Shown: positions 13,760 to 26,351, counted from the stretch's first letter. The stretch is 64,000 nt of DNA from Cacajao melanocephalus (GCA_963573385.1 CAUYLG010013649.1:1-64000); one strand, 5' to 3'. Notes: generated by a model from the sequence alone, not told the origin. Numbers and translations: made by a program.

Positions 13760-14164
13760 CAGATGTTTCTCAACTTACAGCAGGGTTACATCTGGGTAAA
13801 TTCATTGTAAGCTGAAAATGTTGTAAGTTGAATATATTGTAAGGTCAAAGATGTGTTTAATACACCTAACCTGATGTTTACATCATGGCTTAGCCTTGCC
13901 TACCTTAAACATGCTCAGAGCACTTACATTAGCCTACAGCTGGGCAAAATCATCTGGCAGCACAGTCGACTGTGGAGTATTGGTTACTTACCTTGTGTTT
14001 GTGTGGCTGACTGGGAGTTGTGCATGCATCACCAAAAAGTATCACACTGCTTATCACTAGCCTGATACAAGATCAACATTCAAAACTCCAAGTACAGTTT
14101 CTACTGAATGTGCATTCCTTCCACACCATCATGAAGTTGAAAAATTGTAAGTCGGAGACTATAC
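13760..14164. mobile_element. Tigger-type DNA transposon relic
   Basis: Imperfect inverted ends ('tttctcaacttacagcaggg' and 'attgtaagtcggagactata') enclose a non-coding body with repeated 'gttgtaagttgaa'. This agrees with a non-autonomous Tigger/Mariner-class element; subfamily not assigned. Confidence 0.6.
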
Positions 14165-15194
14165 TATGTTTACAGTAAAATGTTGTCATATTACCGTCCC
14201 CTATACTTAGGGGACAAGATATAAGAGGAACTCCCCCCTCCCAAATTAGACTCCTTCATCAGTTATCATCTTTATGAAAGTTGGAATTTTCTAGGGAAAA
14301 GGACTTGAGAGATTGTCTAATCATTCTCAAGAAGCATAACTGGGAGGATTTGAAATACAAACTTCCTTTCTATCTCTTTGAAAAGCAATTGGAAAAAATA
14401 GGAGAGGAAGAATTTGACATTTTACAGTTGTAGATCTTAGAGTTGCAAGGCATGAATGAGATAAATGTGGAACACTGGCAGGTTGCAAAAATGCTACACA
14501 GATGTAAAGAGATTTAGGAAGGACTTCCCTGCATTTCTTTCCTGCAGTGCAAGGGCAGAACTAAAAACTGAAACTTAGCACCCAGTATTCCTCACCTATC
14601 ACCCCTCTGCACCCTCAGATGAATCATAGTCTGTTGCAGATGCTTGTGGTGCATAGTTCTGAGTGGTAGCCCCAGAAAACTAAACCTATGGAAACTTTTA
14701 TAAGTTAGTTGTTGACCTTCACAGCTTTTTCAAAAGAGAAAGGTCAGTGACTCACAATTACATTGCAACTTCAGACCATGTGAATTTCTTCAAAGATGAT
14801 GGCTTAAGAAGTGTTTAATTCTTGGCTCTTTTTGATAAACTCAAAATTTTAAAATCTGTATTTCTTAGCCCTGATTTATCTCATTAATCTTCAAGTTATA
14901 TTGGATTCTGGATATACGATTTAGATAATCCACCATCGACCCATATGTACTGTGTACAGAAGTCCAGTCACTCAGGGGGTTCCATCCTTATTTAGCATCT
15001 ACCAGACAGTCCCCATTCCAAATTGCCCATTTTGGTTCATTGAATCATGATTATCCCAGAGAAGAGAATTTGAGAATACTAAAAATGGAAAAAGATATTA
15101 GCTCTATTAGTCCTATTTCTGTGTTTATAGATAGGAGAATATATAAATCCCCTATTGCTGCTGTTAGGATTAGAATTCCTGGCCTCTATATATG

Positions 15195-15231
15195 CTAAAC
15201 AAACAAACAAACAAATAAGCAACAACAAGAA
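15195..15231 (+). repeat. (CAAA)n simple repeat
   Basis: Several AAAC units followed by AAC units. Confidence 0.8.
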
Positions 15232-15239
15232 CGAAACCT

Positions 15240-15430
15240 AAAATTCAAAATCAGATATCCTGAATTAGAAATATGATTCTAACACTCTTCATACTCAAAT
15301 TCTTCATCTGAATGATGTAGATAACAGTGGAAGTCTTACAGGATGCAATTAAATGACACAATGTATGGAAAAACATTTATCACAGTCCATAAGACACAGT
15401 AGACACTCAGTGTTTGTTGCATCAATCACT
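15240..15430 (+). repeat. MIR-like SINE
   Basis: 'attcttcatctgaatgatgt' and 'agacacagtagacactcagt' fit the MIR 3' half. Confidence 0.5.
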
Positions 15431-15479
15431 CCTTAAAATCAACCATTTCTAATAGCATCAGTTCTCTTTTGTTTCCTTC

Positions 15480-15910
15480 TCTGACTCAATTCTTCTCACT
15501 GTTTCTACCCTAAGGCCCTGACCAACCTTAGCAAGTCATAATGATCTCACATTCTCATTTTCCAGCCTAAATCTATCCATGCCCTACAACTCTGCCAATA
15601 ATCTCTTTTCCCTACTCAAAAACCCAAAAGGAAGGTTCTATTGCCTACAGGCAAAAGAGCGAAGTCCTCATCTTTTCATTCAATCGTCAAAATTTGTTTT
15701 CTTGAATATTTTCAAACCATCATTCCCATTGATCTAGTTAGTGTGCACCCTTTGTTCTCATTGGGCTGGGTTTTGGGACACACTTGCTGTCAGTCATGAA
15801 GTCAAGTTATGCCATTTCACCTCTGCCTGGAAATCTACTCCGGCAAATTCAGTTTGAGAGCCAAAGGTGTTACTTATACCCTATCTTGTACCATTGTTCT
15901 TTAAATATTT
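15480..15910 (+). repeat. L2-like sequence
   Basis: Pyrimidine-rich L2 body with 'ctctgcctggaaatctactc'; strongly diverged. Confidence 0.45.
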
Positions 15911-17270
15911 CAGTCATAAATATGAAAATGCTGCTTTTCTGAACAGATTATAACATTAATCAGTTTTATAATCATAGAATATTTTGTTGACCTTTACAGT
16001 TTTTAAAGAGAAAAATTATAGAATATTTTCCTACAATGTGGATTCATATGTTTACTCATTTTCTCTGAAGCAACATCCTGAATATTGCAGAAAGTTAGAG
16101 GCAGAAGAGATTAGCTATTGAATAATATTTTTATGTGCTGTCAAACAACGTTATTTCTGAAAAATAGCTCATCACACATATCTACCACATGTGGCATATT
16201 AAAGGCAAATTTCACTTATCAAAATAAATCAGTGATTCCTTAACTAAAAAAAAATTTAAATCACAACTACCTTGTGAAATATCTTGAACTGAAACATCCC
16301 TGTTTGTGTTTGTGATGCTGAACAGGGAATTCATTGGTTCAAGATTAAAGGTAACAGTTTTTAAGGCTGCTTTTATCCAGTCCAAGATTGATGATGAGAA
16401 ACTGTTGCTCATATCTCACTTTTCACAATGTTGATAACTGGCTTTATATTTACTGTTTTTGAGATAGCTTACAGTATTAGCCACATTCTACCTATTTGGG
16501 TGTGCCAAGTTATAAAAGTACAAAATGTACTCACAGCTTCTTTCAAACAAAATCCTAAGGTTATTCCCACTTCTGGAAATTTAGCAATCACGTCAAAAAA
16601 CTGAACTATGGTGAGCATCGTTCATAAAATATAAACCAATAATGATAAAAGTCAAATAGATTGCATTGCTGAATCAACTGGCTGATTGCAGCAGAATGAC
16701 AATGTGATGCTTAACATAAGCAGTAACTAAGAACTGTAGATCATCGATCATTGTGACATTGTTTCCCATTGTACTCTCTTAATTTCACATTTTATATTGT
16801 ATTTTGCAAAGTTTCTGAGAAAAAGAAAAAGGAAACAAAGCTATCGTTTAAGGATACATAAACCTCTGTTTAAGTATTTTATGTAGTGGGAACTTGTAGC
16901 AGTTGGGACATTTTCTTATTATGGTATTTCTGCCCTACCTGGTTTTCCTGCAGTAACAACTGAATATTTGTTACAGTCATGATAGTCTTCCAGGATATAC
17001 TCAGGGTCCTTTCAGGCAAGAAGTTGGGACAATTAGAATAGTATCTTGTACTCTTAACAAAAGCTAACAGGAAATATATATTGTACCCATAGTTAGAAAA
17101 AAAAGTTTTAAAAAATCTCTCATTTTAACACTAATATGCTGAAAATTCAATTCACTAAATTCAAGTGTTTTTAGTCTTACAATTCTCTATTCAGAAAGCA
17201 GCTTCGCCAGTTTCTTTTCTTTGAAATAATTCCAACTTTGTACAGTAAATCTTTTTGAAGATATTTGAAG

Positions 17271-17567
17271 TTTTTTTTTTTTTTTTGAGACAGAGTCTTG
17301 CTGTCATCCAGGTTGGGATGCAGTGGCTCGATCTTGGCTCAAGGAAACCTCTGCCTCCCAAGCTCAAGCAATTCTCCTGCCTCAGCTTTCCAAGTAACTG
17401 AGATTACAGGTGCACACCACCATGCTCGGCTAATTTTTATATTTTTAGTAGAGGCGGGGTTTTGTCATGTTGGCCAGGCTAGTCTTGAACTCCTGCCTTC
17501 AAACGATCCATCCACCTTGGCTTCCCAAAGTGCTGTGATTACAGGCATGAGCCACCACACCCGGCTG
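17271..17567 (-). repeat. Alu, antisense (left partner of an inverted pair)
   Basis: Poly-T, GAGACAGAGTCTTGCTGTC, ending CCACCACACCCGGCT. Full length. Confidence 0.95.
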
Positions 17568-17620
17568 ATAGAACCTTTTTGTTTAAAAAGTTCCTATTTT
17601 GAAACTTTAAATTTCTCCTA

Positions 17621-17912
17621 GACCGGGCATGGTGGCTCATGCCCGTAATCCCAGCACTTTGGATGACCAAGGCAGGTGGATCACCTCAGGTCAGGAGTTC
17701 AAGACCAGCCTGGCCAACATGATGAAACCCCATCTCTACTAAAAATACAAAAATTAGCCTGGTATGGTGGCTGGCGCCTGTAATCACAGTGTCTGCGGAG
17801 GCTGAGGCAGGAGAATCACTTGAACCTGGGAGGTGGAGGCTTCAGAGAGTGGAGATCTCACCACTGCATTCCAGCCTGGGTGACAGAGTGAGATTGTCTC
17901 AAAAAAAAAAAA
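17621..17912 (+). repeat. Alu, sense (right partner of an inverted pair)
   Basis: GACCGGGCATGGTGGCTCAT to the poly-A tail, full length, only about 54 bases from the antisense Alu to its left. Confidence 0.95.
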
Positions 17913-19024
17913 TTCTCATTTTTGATATGATCACATGTTGAATTTATTTTATTTAATGTTTTTATAACTGAATTAATAAAGTGCCCAGTAAATGCTATAA
18001 ATCAATAAGTATTGTCTGAATGAAAATAAATTGAAATTAAGTAAGATTAGTTTCAAATATAGTCTTTCTTGAAAGAGTGAGTTTGGCCATCCTAAATTAC
18101 AGTTTTCAAGATTGATCTACTTTCTTTCTGAGGTCACCATACTCATGGTACTAGAATTAAAGTGTCTAAATAAAAAACACACTACATGATTTCTCTTTGA
18201 CTTAAAAACAAAATATACAAACAATAAATTATAAGTCTGATTAACTGTATGGGTATTTTGTTCAATTGATTTAACTGCGTTTTCTCCTAGGATATAAATC
18301 ACGTGATACAGCAAACTCAAAGATGTGGGACTCAAATGACACTTGTAAAAAATTCAGATACCCTGCTTGCCTTTATATTTATGTTAATTACCACACTTTA
18401 ACAAAGTGATTATTATTTAGAACTCTTCCTTCCTAGTTGGCCACCTATATACTCCATTCCTCAGCCGTAGAAGTAAATACTGCATGTCTAAAATTGGTGC
18501 TGGTTTTGATAAGCCATAGTGATGACATCAGTCTGAGTTCCAGCTCCTGGAATAAAGAACTGTGACCATGCAGTGACTTGTGAGCAGTTAGATCCCAACA
18601 TAACTCTCTTTGTCCTCTCATGCCACTGATTTGGAGCCAAGGTTTGTGCTCCAAGATACCAAACAGGTGAAAGGAATTACATTTCTATTTTTAAATGCAA
18701 GGGATTTAAAAGTGTATACGGCTCACAAAAAAGTCAATGTATTTAATGCCTAATGCCACTGAACTGTACACATGATGATGGTTAAAACTCTAAATTGTAT
18801 GTAATGTATTAGACCACAAGTAGGAAAAAAAAAACTGTGTTCATGTGTTTCAAAGGTTTTCCACGATTGTATAATATATATATAGTTGGTAATACCTTCT
18901 GACAGTGACCAAATCACTCTTCCTGCAACATCTGTTAACCCAGGCTCCCCAGGGCCTAAGTAAGTAAGCATCCGTTCTTCAGGAATTAGTAAACAGCACT
19001 TATTAGCTAAAAGTTACACAGACA

Positions 19025-19044
19025 AAACAAACAAACAAACAAAC
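19025..19044 (+). repeat. (CAAA)n simple repeat
   Basis: About five AAAC units. Confidence 0.8.
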
Positions 19045-19345
19045 CTCAAAAATACCATGTAAAAGCAGGTGTTAGATAAGGAGCCTATGAAAACACCCCT
19101 TGCTTCTCTGCATTGCTCTGGTGTGAGAAACTAGGGCATGGAGAAACCCCTACCTCCTATCTCAGGATTAGCCAACCCTGCTTGATTACAACAAGGATAA
19201 GTAAATGCTGACCTGAAGGAGCTGCTGGGCTTCCAGATCCCACTGACTGTTGTTCAGGCACTTCCTAGAGGGTCAAGCACCATGCCAAAGGGCTGAGCAG
19301 GCAACTCGCATCTTTCATTCTCTTGCCTCATCAAGAGTGAACCTA

Positions 19346-19786
<441 letters not shown>

Positions 19787-20181
19787 TCACCCGCCCACAC
19801 AATATCAGGCTACAGTTATCATAGTTATCATAGTCATTCTGCTCTTATTGCACCGAGGACAAACGTCTATCTCTGCATATATGTCATTTTAATGACACAT
19901 CCTGTCTGCGCCCGGACTAGAATGTGAGCAGCCCTACGATCTCTATGTGCGCATAACCAGTGCCTAACGCGAGTCCTGGCTCTTGGAAGGCGCTCAGCGA
20001 GTCGGTAAGTGAGGAGCTCAACTATGCAGCTGTACCCAAGACAGCGCGGGCAGGAGCAGAGGACACTCCAGCGCTCTGCGGTTGCAAACACACCCCTGCA
20101 GGTGCTACCACTTCCAGAACTCTTAAGTTCCCGCTTACTCGCACACGCATCCCGACTTCCCCCAACCCTGTAACTACCTAC

Positions 20182-21078
20182 CAGTAGCGGAGACCAGCAG
20201 ACCGACAGCACGCACATGATCCCCATGAGCTGAATGGCCGTCTCGGTCGTGATGCGGCCCCACTGGGCACTAGACTGAGACGCCGTTGCCTTGGCCCGGC
20301 AGCGGGACACCAGGGCCTTAATGGTGGCCAGGTTGCAGGCAAAGGTGACTGTCAGCGCCAAGAGCCCCAGGAAGGCAAAGGCAGAGGCGAAGAAAAGGTT
20401 GCCCCAGTTATGCGAAGAGCTAGTCCCGTTGCCCCCTCGCCCGGTGCTGATGAAGCACCACGTCCCAGGCCACTGCACCGTGTACTGGCCCACGCCCAGC
20501 ACCGGCAGTAGGGCGAAGGCTAGCACGGCCAGCCACACGCCGAGCAGCACAGCGCGGGTGGCGCGCGTCTTCATGTGGCTCGCGTACCAGTGCGGCGCCC
20601 TGATGGCCAGCGCCCGCTCGACGGCCATAGCGCTGGCGATGAACAGCGAGGAGAGCCCGAACACAGTCATGGTCAGCCCGAAGAAGGTGCAGAGCCGCCC
20701 CGACGGGTCGAGCTGCTCCCAGCGCTGCTTGGACAGGTACACGAGGATGACCACCGGGGTGGTGAGAAGCTGCCCGACCAGGTCGGTGAGCGCGAGCCAG
20801 CCGATGCACAGCAGGAAGGACTTCTTGCGCTTGCTCTCCCGGCGCCGGTAGCTGCGCGACACTAGCAGCATGGCCAGCGCGTTGCCCACGAAACCGGTGA
20901 GCAGCATGGTGATCGGGAAGGCCACGGACACCGATCCGCAATCCTCGCCGGACCCTGGAGGGCGCGTGAGGTTGCCCCGCGCCTCAGCGGAGCGCTCGGG
21001 CGCCCACATGCCAGTGTAAGAGTGGTTGAGGCGGGTGCAGAAGGGGGCACCCCCTCCGTAGCCCCGGGTCTCCTTCAT
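20182..21078 (-). CDS. PTGER3: PTGER3 coding exon 1 (prostaglandin E2 receptor EP3, residues 1-299)
   Basis: First coding exon of the EP3 receptor, a class A GPCR of the plasma membrane that binds PGE2 and mainly couples to Gi to lower cAMP. The ATG at 21078 has A at -3 and begins MKETRGYGG. Seen in the 299 codons: N-glycosylation sequons at N18 and N36; TM1 around residues 52-74; TM2 about 88-114; TM3 about 131-153 followed by ERA in place of DRY (154-156), typical of prostanoid receptors; TM4 about 176-194; the prostanoid signature QWPGTWCF in extracellular loop 2 (202-209), with C208 expected to bond C130; TM5 about 228-250; TM6 from about 279. The exon ends in phase 0 after CTACTG at donor GTAGGTAG (20181). 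TM7 and the alternative C-tails are encoded by exons outside the window. Residues 10 (G), 112 (L), 122-123 (QL) and 247 (A) differ from the human protein as I recall it. Confidence 0.97.
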
Positions 21079-21197
21079 GTTGGCTTCGAGGTGAGGAGGG
21101 GATGGCATCCAGAAAGCCGCAGCGGGACGGGGCAAGAGCGGCGCGGGCGGCGGCGGAGGTCGGCTGCTACCGCGGCTGGGGCTGTGCTGCCCTCCAT
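21075..21197 (-). CDS. upstream ORF of PTGER3, 40 codons, overlapping the start codon
   Basis: Opens with ATG in an optimal ACCATGG context and runs 40 codons, arginine- and proline-rich, to a TGA that overlaps the EP3 initiation codon as ATGA (stop 21077-21075, main ATG 21078-21076). The frame was read codon by codon and has no earlier stop. No function is proposed for the peptide. The layout suggests translational control of EP3 by leaky scanning or reinitiation. It depends on the TSS lying upstream of 21197, which the TATA-like site supports. Confidence 0.5.
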   Translation of the reverse strand: MEGSTAPAAVAADLRRRPRRSCPVPLRLSGCHPLLTSKPT

Positions 21198-21305
21198 GGT
21201 GTGGGGGCGCAGCCACCGCCCTACTCCGCTACTGAGGCCGCAGCCGCGGCGGCGCCAGGGCTTACTGGCCCCGGAGGCAGCCGTGCCTTCCTCTCCGAGA
21301 AACCT
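21079..21305 (-). other. PTGER3: PTGER3 5' UTR (approximate extent)
   Basis: GC-rich leader between the start codon and a TSS inferred about 30 bases downstream of a TATA-like TTATAG. It holds two upstream ATGs. One at 21197 has an ACCATGG context and opens a 40-codon ORF that ends on the EP3 start codon. One at 21108, in a weak context, is in frame ten codons before the canonical start. The same frame stays open further upstream to 21216, but that triplet is GTG, not ATG. The 5' limit is inferred, not seen. Confidence 0.6.
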
Positions 21306-21329
21306 CTGGCGCGCAGAGGTGCCCGGTCC

Positions 21330-21356
21330 CCTCTATAAGGCTGAGGGGGCGGGGCG
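21330..21356 (-). promoter_or_regulatory. PTGER3: PTGER3 core promoter: TATA-like box and GC box
   Basis: On the minus strand, a GC box (plus-strand GGGGGCGGGG around 21345-21354) lies just upstream of CCTTATAGAG (21331-21340), a TATA-like sequence. This spacing puts initiation near 21305, leaving a leader of about 230 nt. Whether the TATA-like box is used is inferred; a dispersed CpG-island start is the alternative. Confidence 0.45.
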
Positions 21357-22261
21357 CCCGTGGGTGTGGACAGAACCGAGGTGGGAGGAGGGTGCAAAGC
21401 AACTGAGAGCCTCTCTTGGCTGTTGCCTAGCCTGAACGCCTGGGTTGAGAAAACCCCCAGACGGGCTCCTCTGAAATGCCCTGCTCCTGGCCTGAGGCGG
21501 AGCCCACTGGGGGCCTCCTCCAGTTCTCCGCCAAAGTGTCGGGGGGCGGCAAGCAGCTATTAAGTCTCACTGGGTTTGCGGACCCCAGGCAAGCTGCTGA
21601 GGCGCACCTGAGCGCTCGCCCTCCTGCTTCTTCGACCACAAACGCTCCGACAGGGACCGGATCCTTCCCCCAAAGTCCTTTAGTAACTCTTGGTAAAGTG
21701 TAAATCGCCTGTCCTTAAGCAATCCACACAAGCCTTTGCATAGGTGATTGTTAACTTTTTTCTCTTCTGCTTTGGGACTCTGCTTGAGTAATTATAAAAC
21801 GGCCAGGCTGTCCCATCTGCTGGGGTGCCGCTAAAAACTATAAAATTACTAGAGTGCCTGTAGACTTAAGGGAATAGACACAGGGAAACAAATACGTTGG
21901 ATGGTTGAATTCCAGGCCCAAGAAATCTCATCTATTACCCCTCGCCTAATCCTGCCCGTTCCCTTCTCCCTCCGACACCAGCAAATCAGTCAGCTAGGGC
22001 CGAAGTGGCTACAGGAGGGTGGTACAATTTGCGTATCTGAGGTAGTGAAATCAGCTGCTCCCAGCCTATGGGAGTGAGAGGGGAGCAGAGCAGAAAGGTA
22101 TTCCTTACAAAGCCTCCAACCATCCTTCTTTTCTTCATACAATAAGAACTAGAAAAATACTTAGATGTTATGAAGGCCTTAATCTATATGGAAACTTTGC
22201 CTTTGACATAACAAACATTGAATGAAAATAGGCATACTTGCTTGCCTCATAACATCTTTCA

Positions 22262-22450
22262 GTAAGCCATATGTTATGTACTTCTCACAAGCATTTTCTC
22301 ATTTTATCACAGAAATCCTCCAAGGTACTATTGCTATTATTATTCACTTTAAAGAGGGGTAACTGAGACCTCAAGAAGCTAATGTTCTTGAAGTCTCAGC
22401 AATTCTCAACTCCCATCTTATTTGAACCATGTATTCCTGACATGGATCCC
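22262..22450 (-). repeat. MIR-like SINE
   Basis: 'ttctcattttatcacagaaa' and 'gaggggtaactgagacctca' follow the MIR complement. Confidence 0.5.
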
Positions 22451-22761
22451 ATAACTGCTCTCAGCAGATGAATATTAAAGGTGAGATAATTTTCCCCTAA
22501 CCTTAGGAAAGTCTTTTTCTTCCTTTTCATGTTGTTCAAGAAATAAAAATATTTTTAAAAATAATTGCAAAGTTCATTTTTCCTCATATTTATAAGAAAT
22601 TAGACATAATCATATAGCACTATAAAGACCATTATTCTGATGGACACAGATCAACTTTCAGAACAAGCCTGATCAGTTTTGCCTTTCCTAGCTTAGGTGA
22701 TGTTCTGTATGGGTGTTCTTAACTTCTAAATTATTGTTAAGAGGTAAGAATGGGATACGTC

Positions 22762-23036
22762 GGCCAGCGTGGTGGCTCACACCTGTAATCCCAGCACTTT
22801 GGGAGGCCGAGGCAGGCGGATCATGAGGTCAAGAGATGGAGACCATCCTGGCCAACATAGTGAAACCCCATCTCTACTAAAATATAAAAATTAGCTGGGC
22901 ATGGTGGCACACCTCTGTAGTCCCAGCTACTCGGGAGGCTGAGGCTGGATAATTGCTTGAACCCAGGAGGCAGAGCACTGCACTCCAGCCTGGCACCTGG
23001 TGACAGAGCGAGACTGTCTCAAAAAAAAAAAAAAAA
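22762..23036 (+). repeat. Alu (S/Y-like) with internal deletion
   Basis: Starts GGCCAGCGTGGTGGCTCAC; the right arm lacks the usual stretch before 'gcactccagcctggcacctg'. Imperfect flanking duplication: 'gaatgggatacgtc' before, 'gaatgagatatgtc' after. Confidence 0.92.
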
Positions 23037-23845
23037 GAATGAGATATGTCCCTCTGCATGCTTTCTTTATGTGCTGTTGTCTTGATTCTATATGAGAGTT
23101 TGAAAAAATATCACTATAACATTATATATTTTTTAAAGAAGGAAAAGCAAGAATGCAATTTAAATTCCATTTTAATAACATGCATTAATCACATGAATTT
23201 CATTTTCTGTTTTGCTGTCTTTAAAAATTTTTTGCACTTTTGAGTTTTATTAATTAAAATGTCACATTTACAATGGGAACAAGAGGTAGGAAGGGTGAAA
23301 TGGTTTAACTCTGAAATCTTCCCCCGATTTTTGTCTTATTATTTTGAATTAATCTCAAACCCATATCTGGGAGAGTATTTTTCTAGACTAATATCATTTG
23401 AAAAGTAAAATAATATTTGAGGTTATTCTTAGACAAAGCTTTATCCAAAGCATTTGGATGAAAGTGGCTATCAAGTTTACTCCTTCTGCAGTTAATACAA
23501 TTCTAGTGTAATTAAATATTTAAAATTTGAGACTATTTCACCATTCACACAGTAAAGGAAGCAAAGCTCATCTTTTCCCAGTTACATCAAAAACTATTAT
23601 TTTTATTTACAAATATTTGACTTCTTTGAAACTTTTACTTCTCCCACTGAAATGCTTGCTATAGCCAAATGGACTTGATAAGCATGATAAGCATCGGGGC
23701 ATGTATTAGCAAAGAACTGTTAGCCTCTTACCTCTATACCAATGAACTAAATGTGTTGCATTTCAGATAATTTGTGTAACATTTCTCTTTTTTCAGCATT
23801 TTGCTTCATCCTAAGTTGTCTGCCTTTAGCTATTCACCTTGTGAA

Positions 23846-24030
23846 CAAGACAGTCACACTCTGTTGTCCAGGCTGTAGTGCCGTGGCATGATTTTAGCTC
23901 ATGATAGCTTGAACTGGGCTCAAGTGATTCTCCTACCTCAGCCTTCTGAGTAGCTAGGGCTATAGGCACATGCAACCATGTCTGGCTAATTTTACAACTT
24001 TATTTTTTGTAGAGACAGGGTCATGAGGTT
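23846..24030 (-). repeat. Alu fragment, antisense, truncated
   Basis: 'cactctgttgtccaggctgt' through 'tttttgtagagacagggtca', after which Alu similarity stops. Confidence 0.8.
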
Positions 24031-25039
24031 CTGTGGAATAACAATGTGAAGCTAGCAGTTGGATTCTGGTTGGCACTTTTTGGTCAGTTACTACAGGTAT
24101 AGTCTGAATTGTGTTGGTCTGAAACAATACCACCCTCTAGTGACATAAAGGCTAATAACATGCTTCATTCTGTTTTAAGAGAATTTTCAAAAGGCCAATG
24201 GATGCTTTGCTTAGGGAATCTCTGATTTCTTTCCTAGAGATCTACTTGGCAGTACATAACTGTGTTACTTTGTTTTCCTTTGAGGTTACAAACTGGCAGC
24301 TTTGTTTAAGAGTCAACAAACCAGTAGAGGATTAAATTGAAAGACCAGATATTCAATTAAAAAAATTTTTTTAAGTATATATTCACCTATTATATTTTCA
24401 ATGAAATTCTACCCTGGACATGTTTTAAATTCACAGATTACTTAACTGTATCCCTCTTGTACCTTACAGTGTAAAATGTATAATATATATCAATATTTAG
24501 GTAGTGATGATGAATTTATTTTGCTATTTACTTCTATTGGACATCTATTTTAAAATCTTAAATATGGGTACAAAACAAGATTAATAACTAGTCACATGAT
24601 CAGCCCTTGATTGCCTCACTATGGATGTAAAATATCTGAAAGTCTTTCTCCATGGAGCCAACCAGTAATTTTAGTTTATATTTTAGTCATTCATTCATTA
24701 ACTTTTCATTGAGCACCCAATCTATGTCAGACACTGCTACAGTCATTAGGGATACAAAAGCAGTATATAACAGTCTCTACATTTATGGAGTTTATATTTT
24801 AGTGCAAAATTATTGATTTTAAGTGCCAAATAACCAGAAAAAACACTGATCCCATGGCTTTTGTCTTCTCAGAATGATTGCCATGGAAGTACAATGCAAG
24901 GTAGACTTAACATTTAAACATCAATCAATATAATTACTGTATCAATGAAATAAAAGCAATGCTTAGAAGTCTTTGCTAAATCAAGTATCTGGATATACTC
25001 TAGTCTCTTGCTATGATTGCCTTTCTCCTGTCTTTTCTT

Positions 25040-25480
25040 TCTATTCTTTACATGCCCAATAATTTTTTATTGAAAACTGGACATTGTAATGTATTCTAAT
25101 GACTCTGATTCTACTGTTTTTTTGTTTCCCCTGAGTACTATTGATTTTATGTTTGTTCTGTTTGACAGCTAACTTTTCCGGATTCAAACTGCCAATATTG
25201 CCTCCCCTGGAGCATGCAGCTATTGAGATCTCTGCTTTATTCTCATAGTTTTCCATGGCTGCTCTTTTAGCTTGGCTCCCTATAGACTCATTTCCCTATG
25301 ACTTTTAATTTGCTGGTCAGTTAGCGATGGAGATCACCTTCCATGTAAATTCCTTGATTCTAGGGATTCTCCTCTTATTTCCAGCTCTGCTGACAGCTTA
25401 AGGCTATTCCCTGACATTTCAAGCTTCTGAAGCTTCACCTTTCTGCCACTCAAGGTACACACAGCACAGTTGGGAATATA
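25040..25480 (-). repeat. old L1M-like 3' sequence, antisense
   Basis: 'attgaaaactggacattgta' and 'tgtttcccctgagtactatt' recall the antisense 3' region of old mammalian L1. Family uncertain. Confidence 0.4.
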
Positions 25481-25579
25481 TCCCCTTAAGTAAAGCATCA
25501 AAGTAGATGCATTCTTGAATAACTATCTTTAAGACTAGAGTTCTATCTGGACTTCTCTCTAGTGAATGGCATTAGCTGC

Positions 25580-25795
25580 TCTTATAAAAGGGCTTGACAG
25601 AGGGAGTTTGGTCGCTTTCTTGTCATCCTGACATGTGAAGACAGGGCAAGAAGGCCTTTATCAGAGACCAGACGATGGCACCTTGTTCTTGGACATCCCC
25701 AACCTCCAAAACTTTTGAGAAATAAAGTTCTATTCTTTATAAATTATCCAGTCATGGTATTGTTTATAGCAGCACAAAACAAACTAAGACACTGA
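25580..25795 (+). repeat. MaLR LTR fragment (MLT1/MST-like)
   Basis: 'ctgacatgtgaagacagggc', 'ccccaacctccaaaactttt', 'gaaataaagttctattcttt' and a terminal 'gcacaaaacaaactaagaca' match the 3' part of a mammalian LTR retrotransposon LTR. No coding sequence. Confidence 0.65.
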
Positions 25796-26038
25796 TGTAT
25801 AGATCAATTATAAAGAGTATCATATATATATACACGTGTGTGAGAGATACATAAAGCTATGTGTACATATGCACACATTCATATTCAATAGATTTTGTTC
25901 AAAGTTTTAAGGTGATTCAAACAACAGACTTTTCAACAAGTGGTGCTGGAAAAACTAGTTATCTGAAGGGATATAAAAATGAACACAGACCTTACACCAC
26001 CAAACAAAATAGATAATAGACTTAAATGTACCTGTTAA

Positions 26039-26351
<313 letters not shown>

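Larger units (their letters stand above)
20180..21660. promoter_or_regulatory. CpG-rich island over PTGER3 exon 1 and promoter
   Basis: CpG dinucleotides are dense through this stretch, in sharp contrast to the AT-rich flanks. The island covers the whole first coding exon, the 5' UTR and about 350 bases upstream. Several long open frames on both strands here are by-products of high GC content. Boundaries were judged by eye. Confidence 0.75.

Noticed and set aside
20291..20851. 186-codon open frame on the plus strand across PTGER3 exon 1
   Set aside because: It is the antisense shadow of the receptor exon in CpG-rich sequence; no domain and no independent start evidence.
20420..20941. 173-codon minus-strand frame overlapping PTGER3
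   Set aside because: Out-of-frame shadow of the same exon, rich in Arg and Ala as expected from GC bias.
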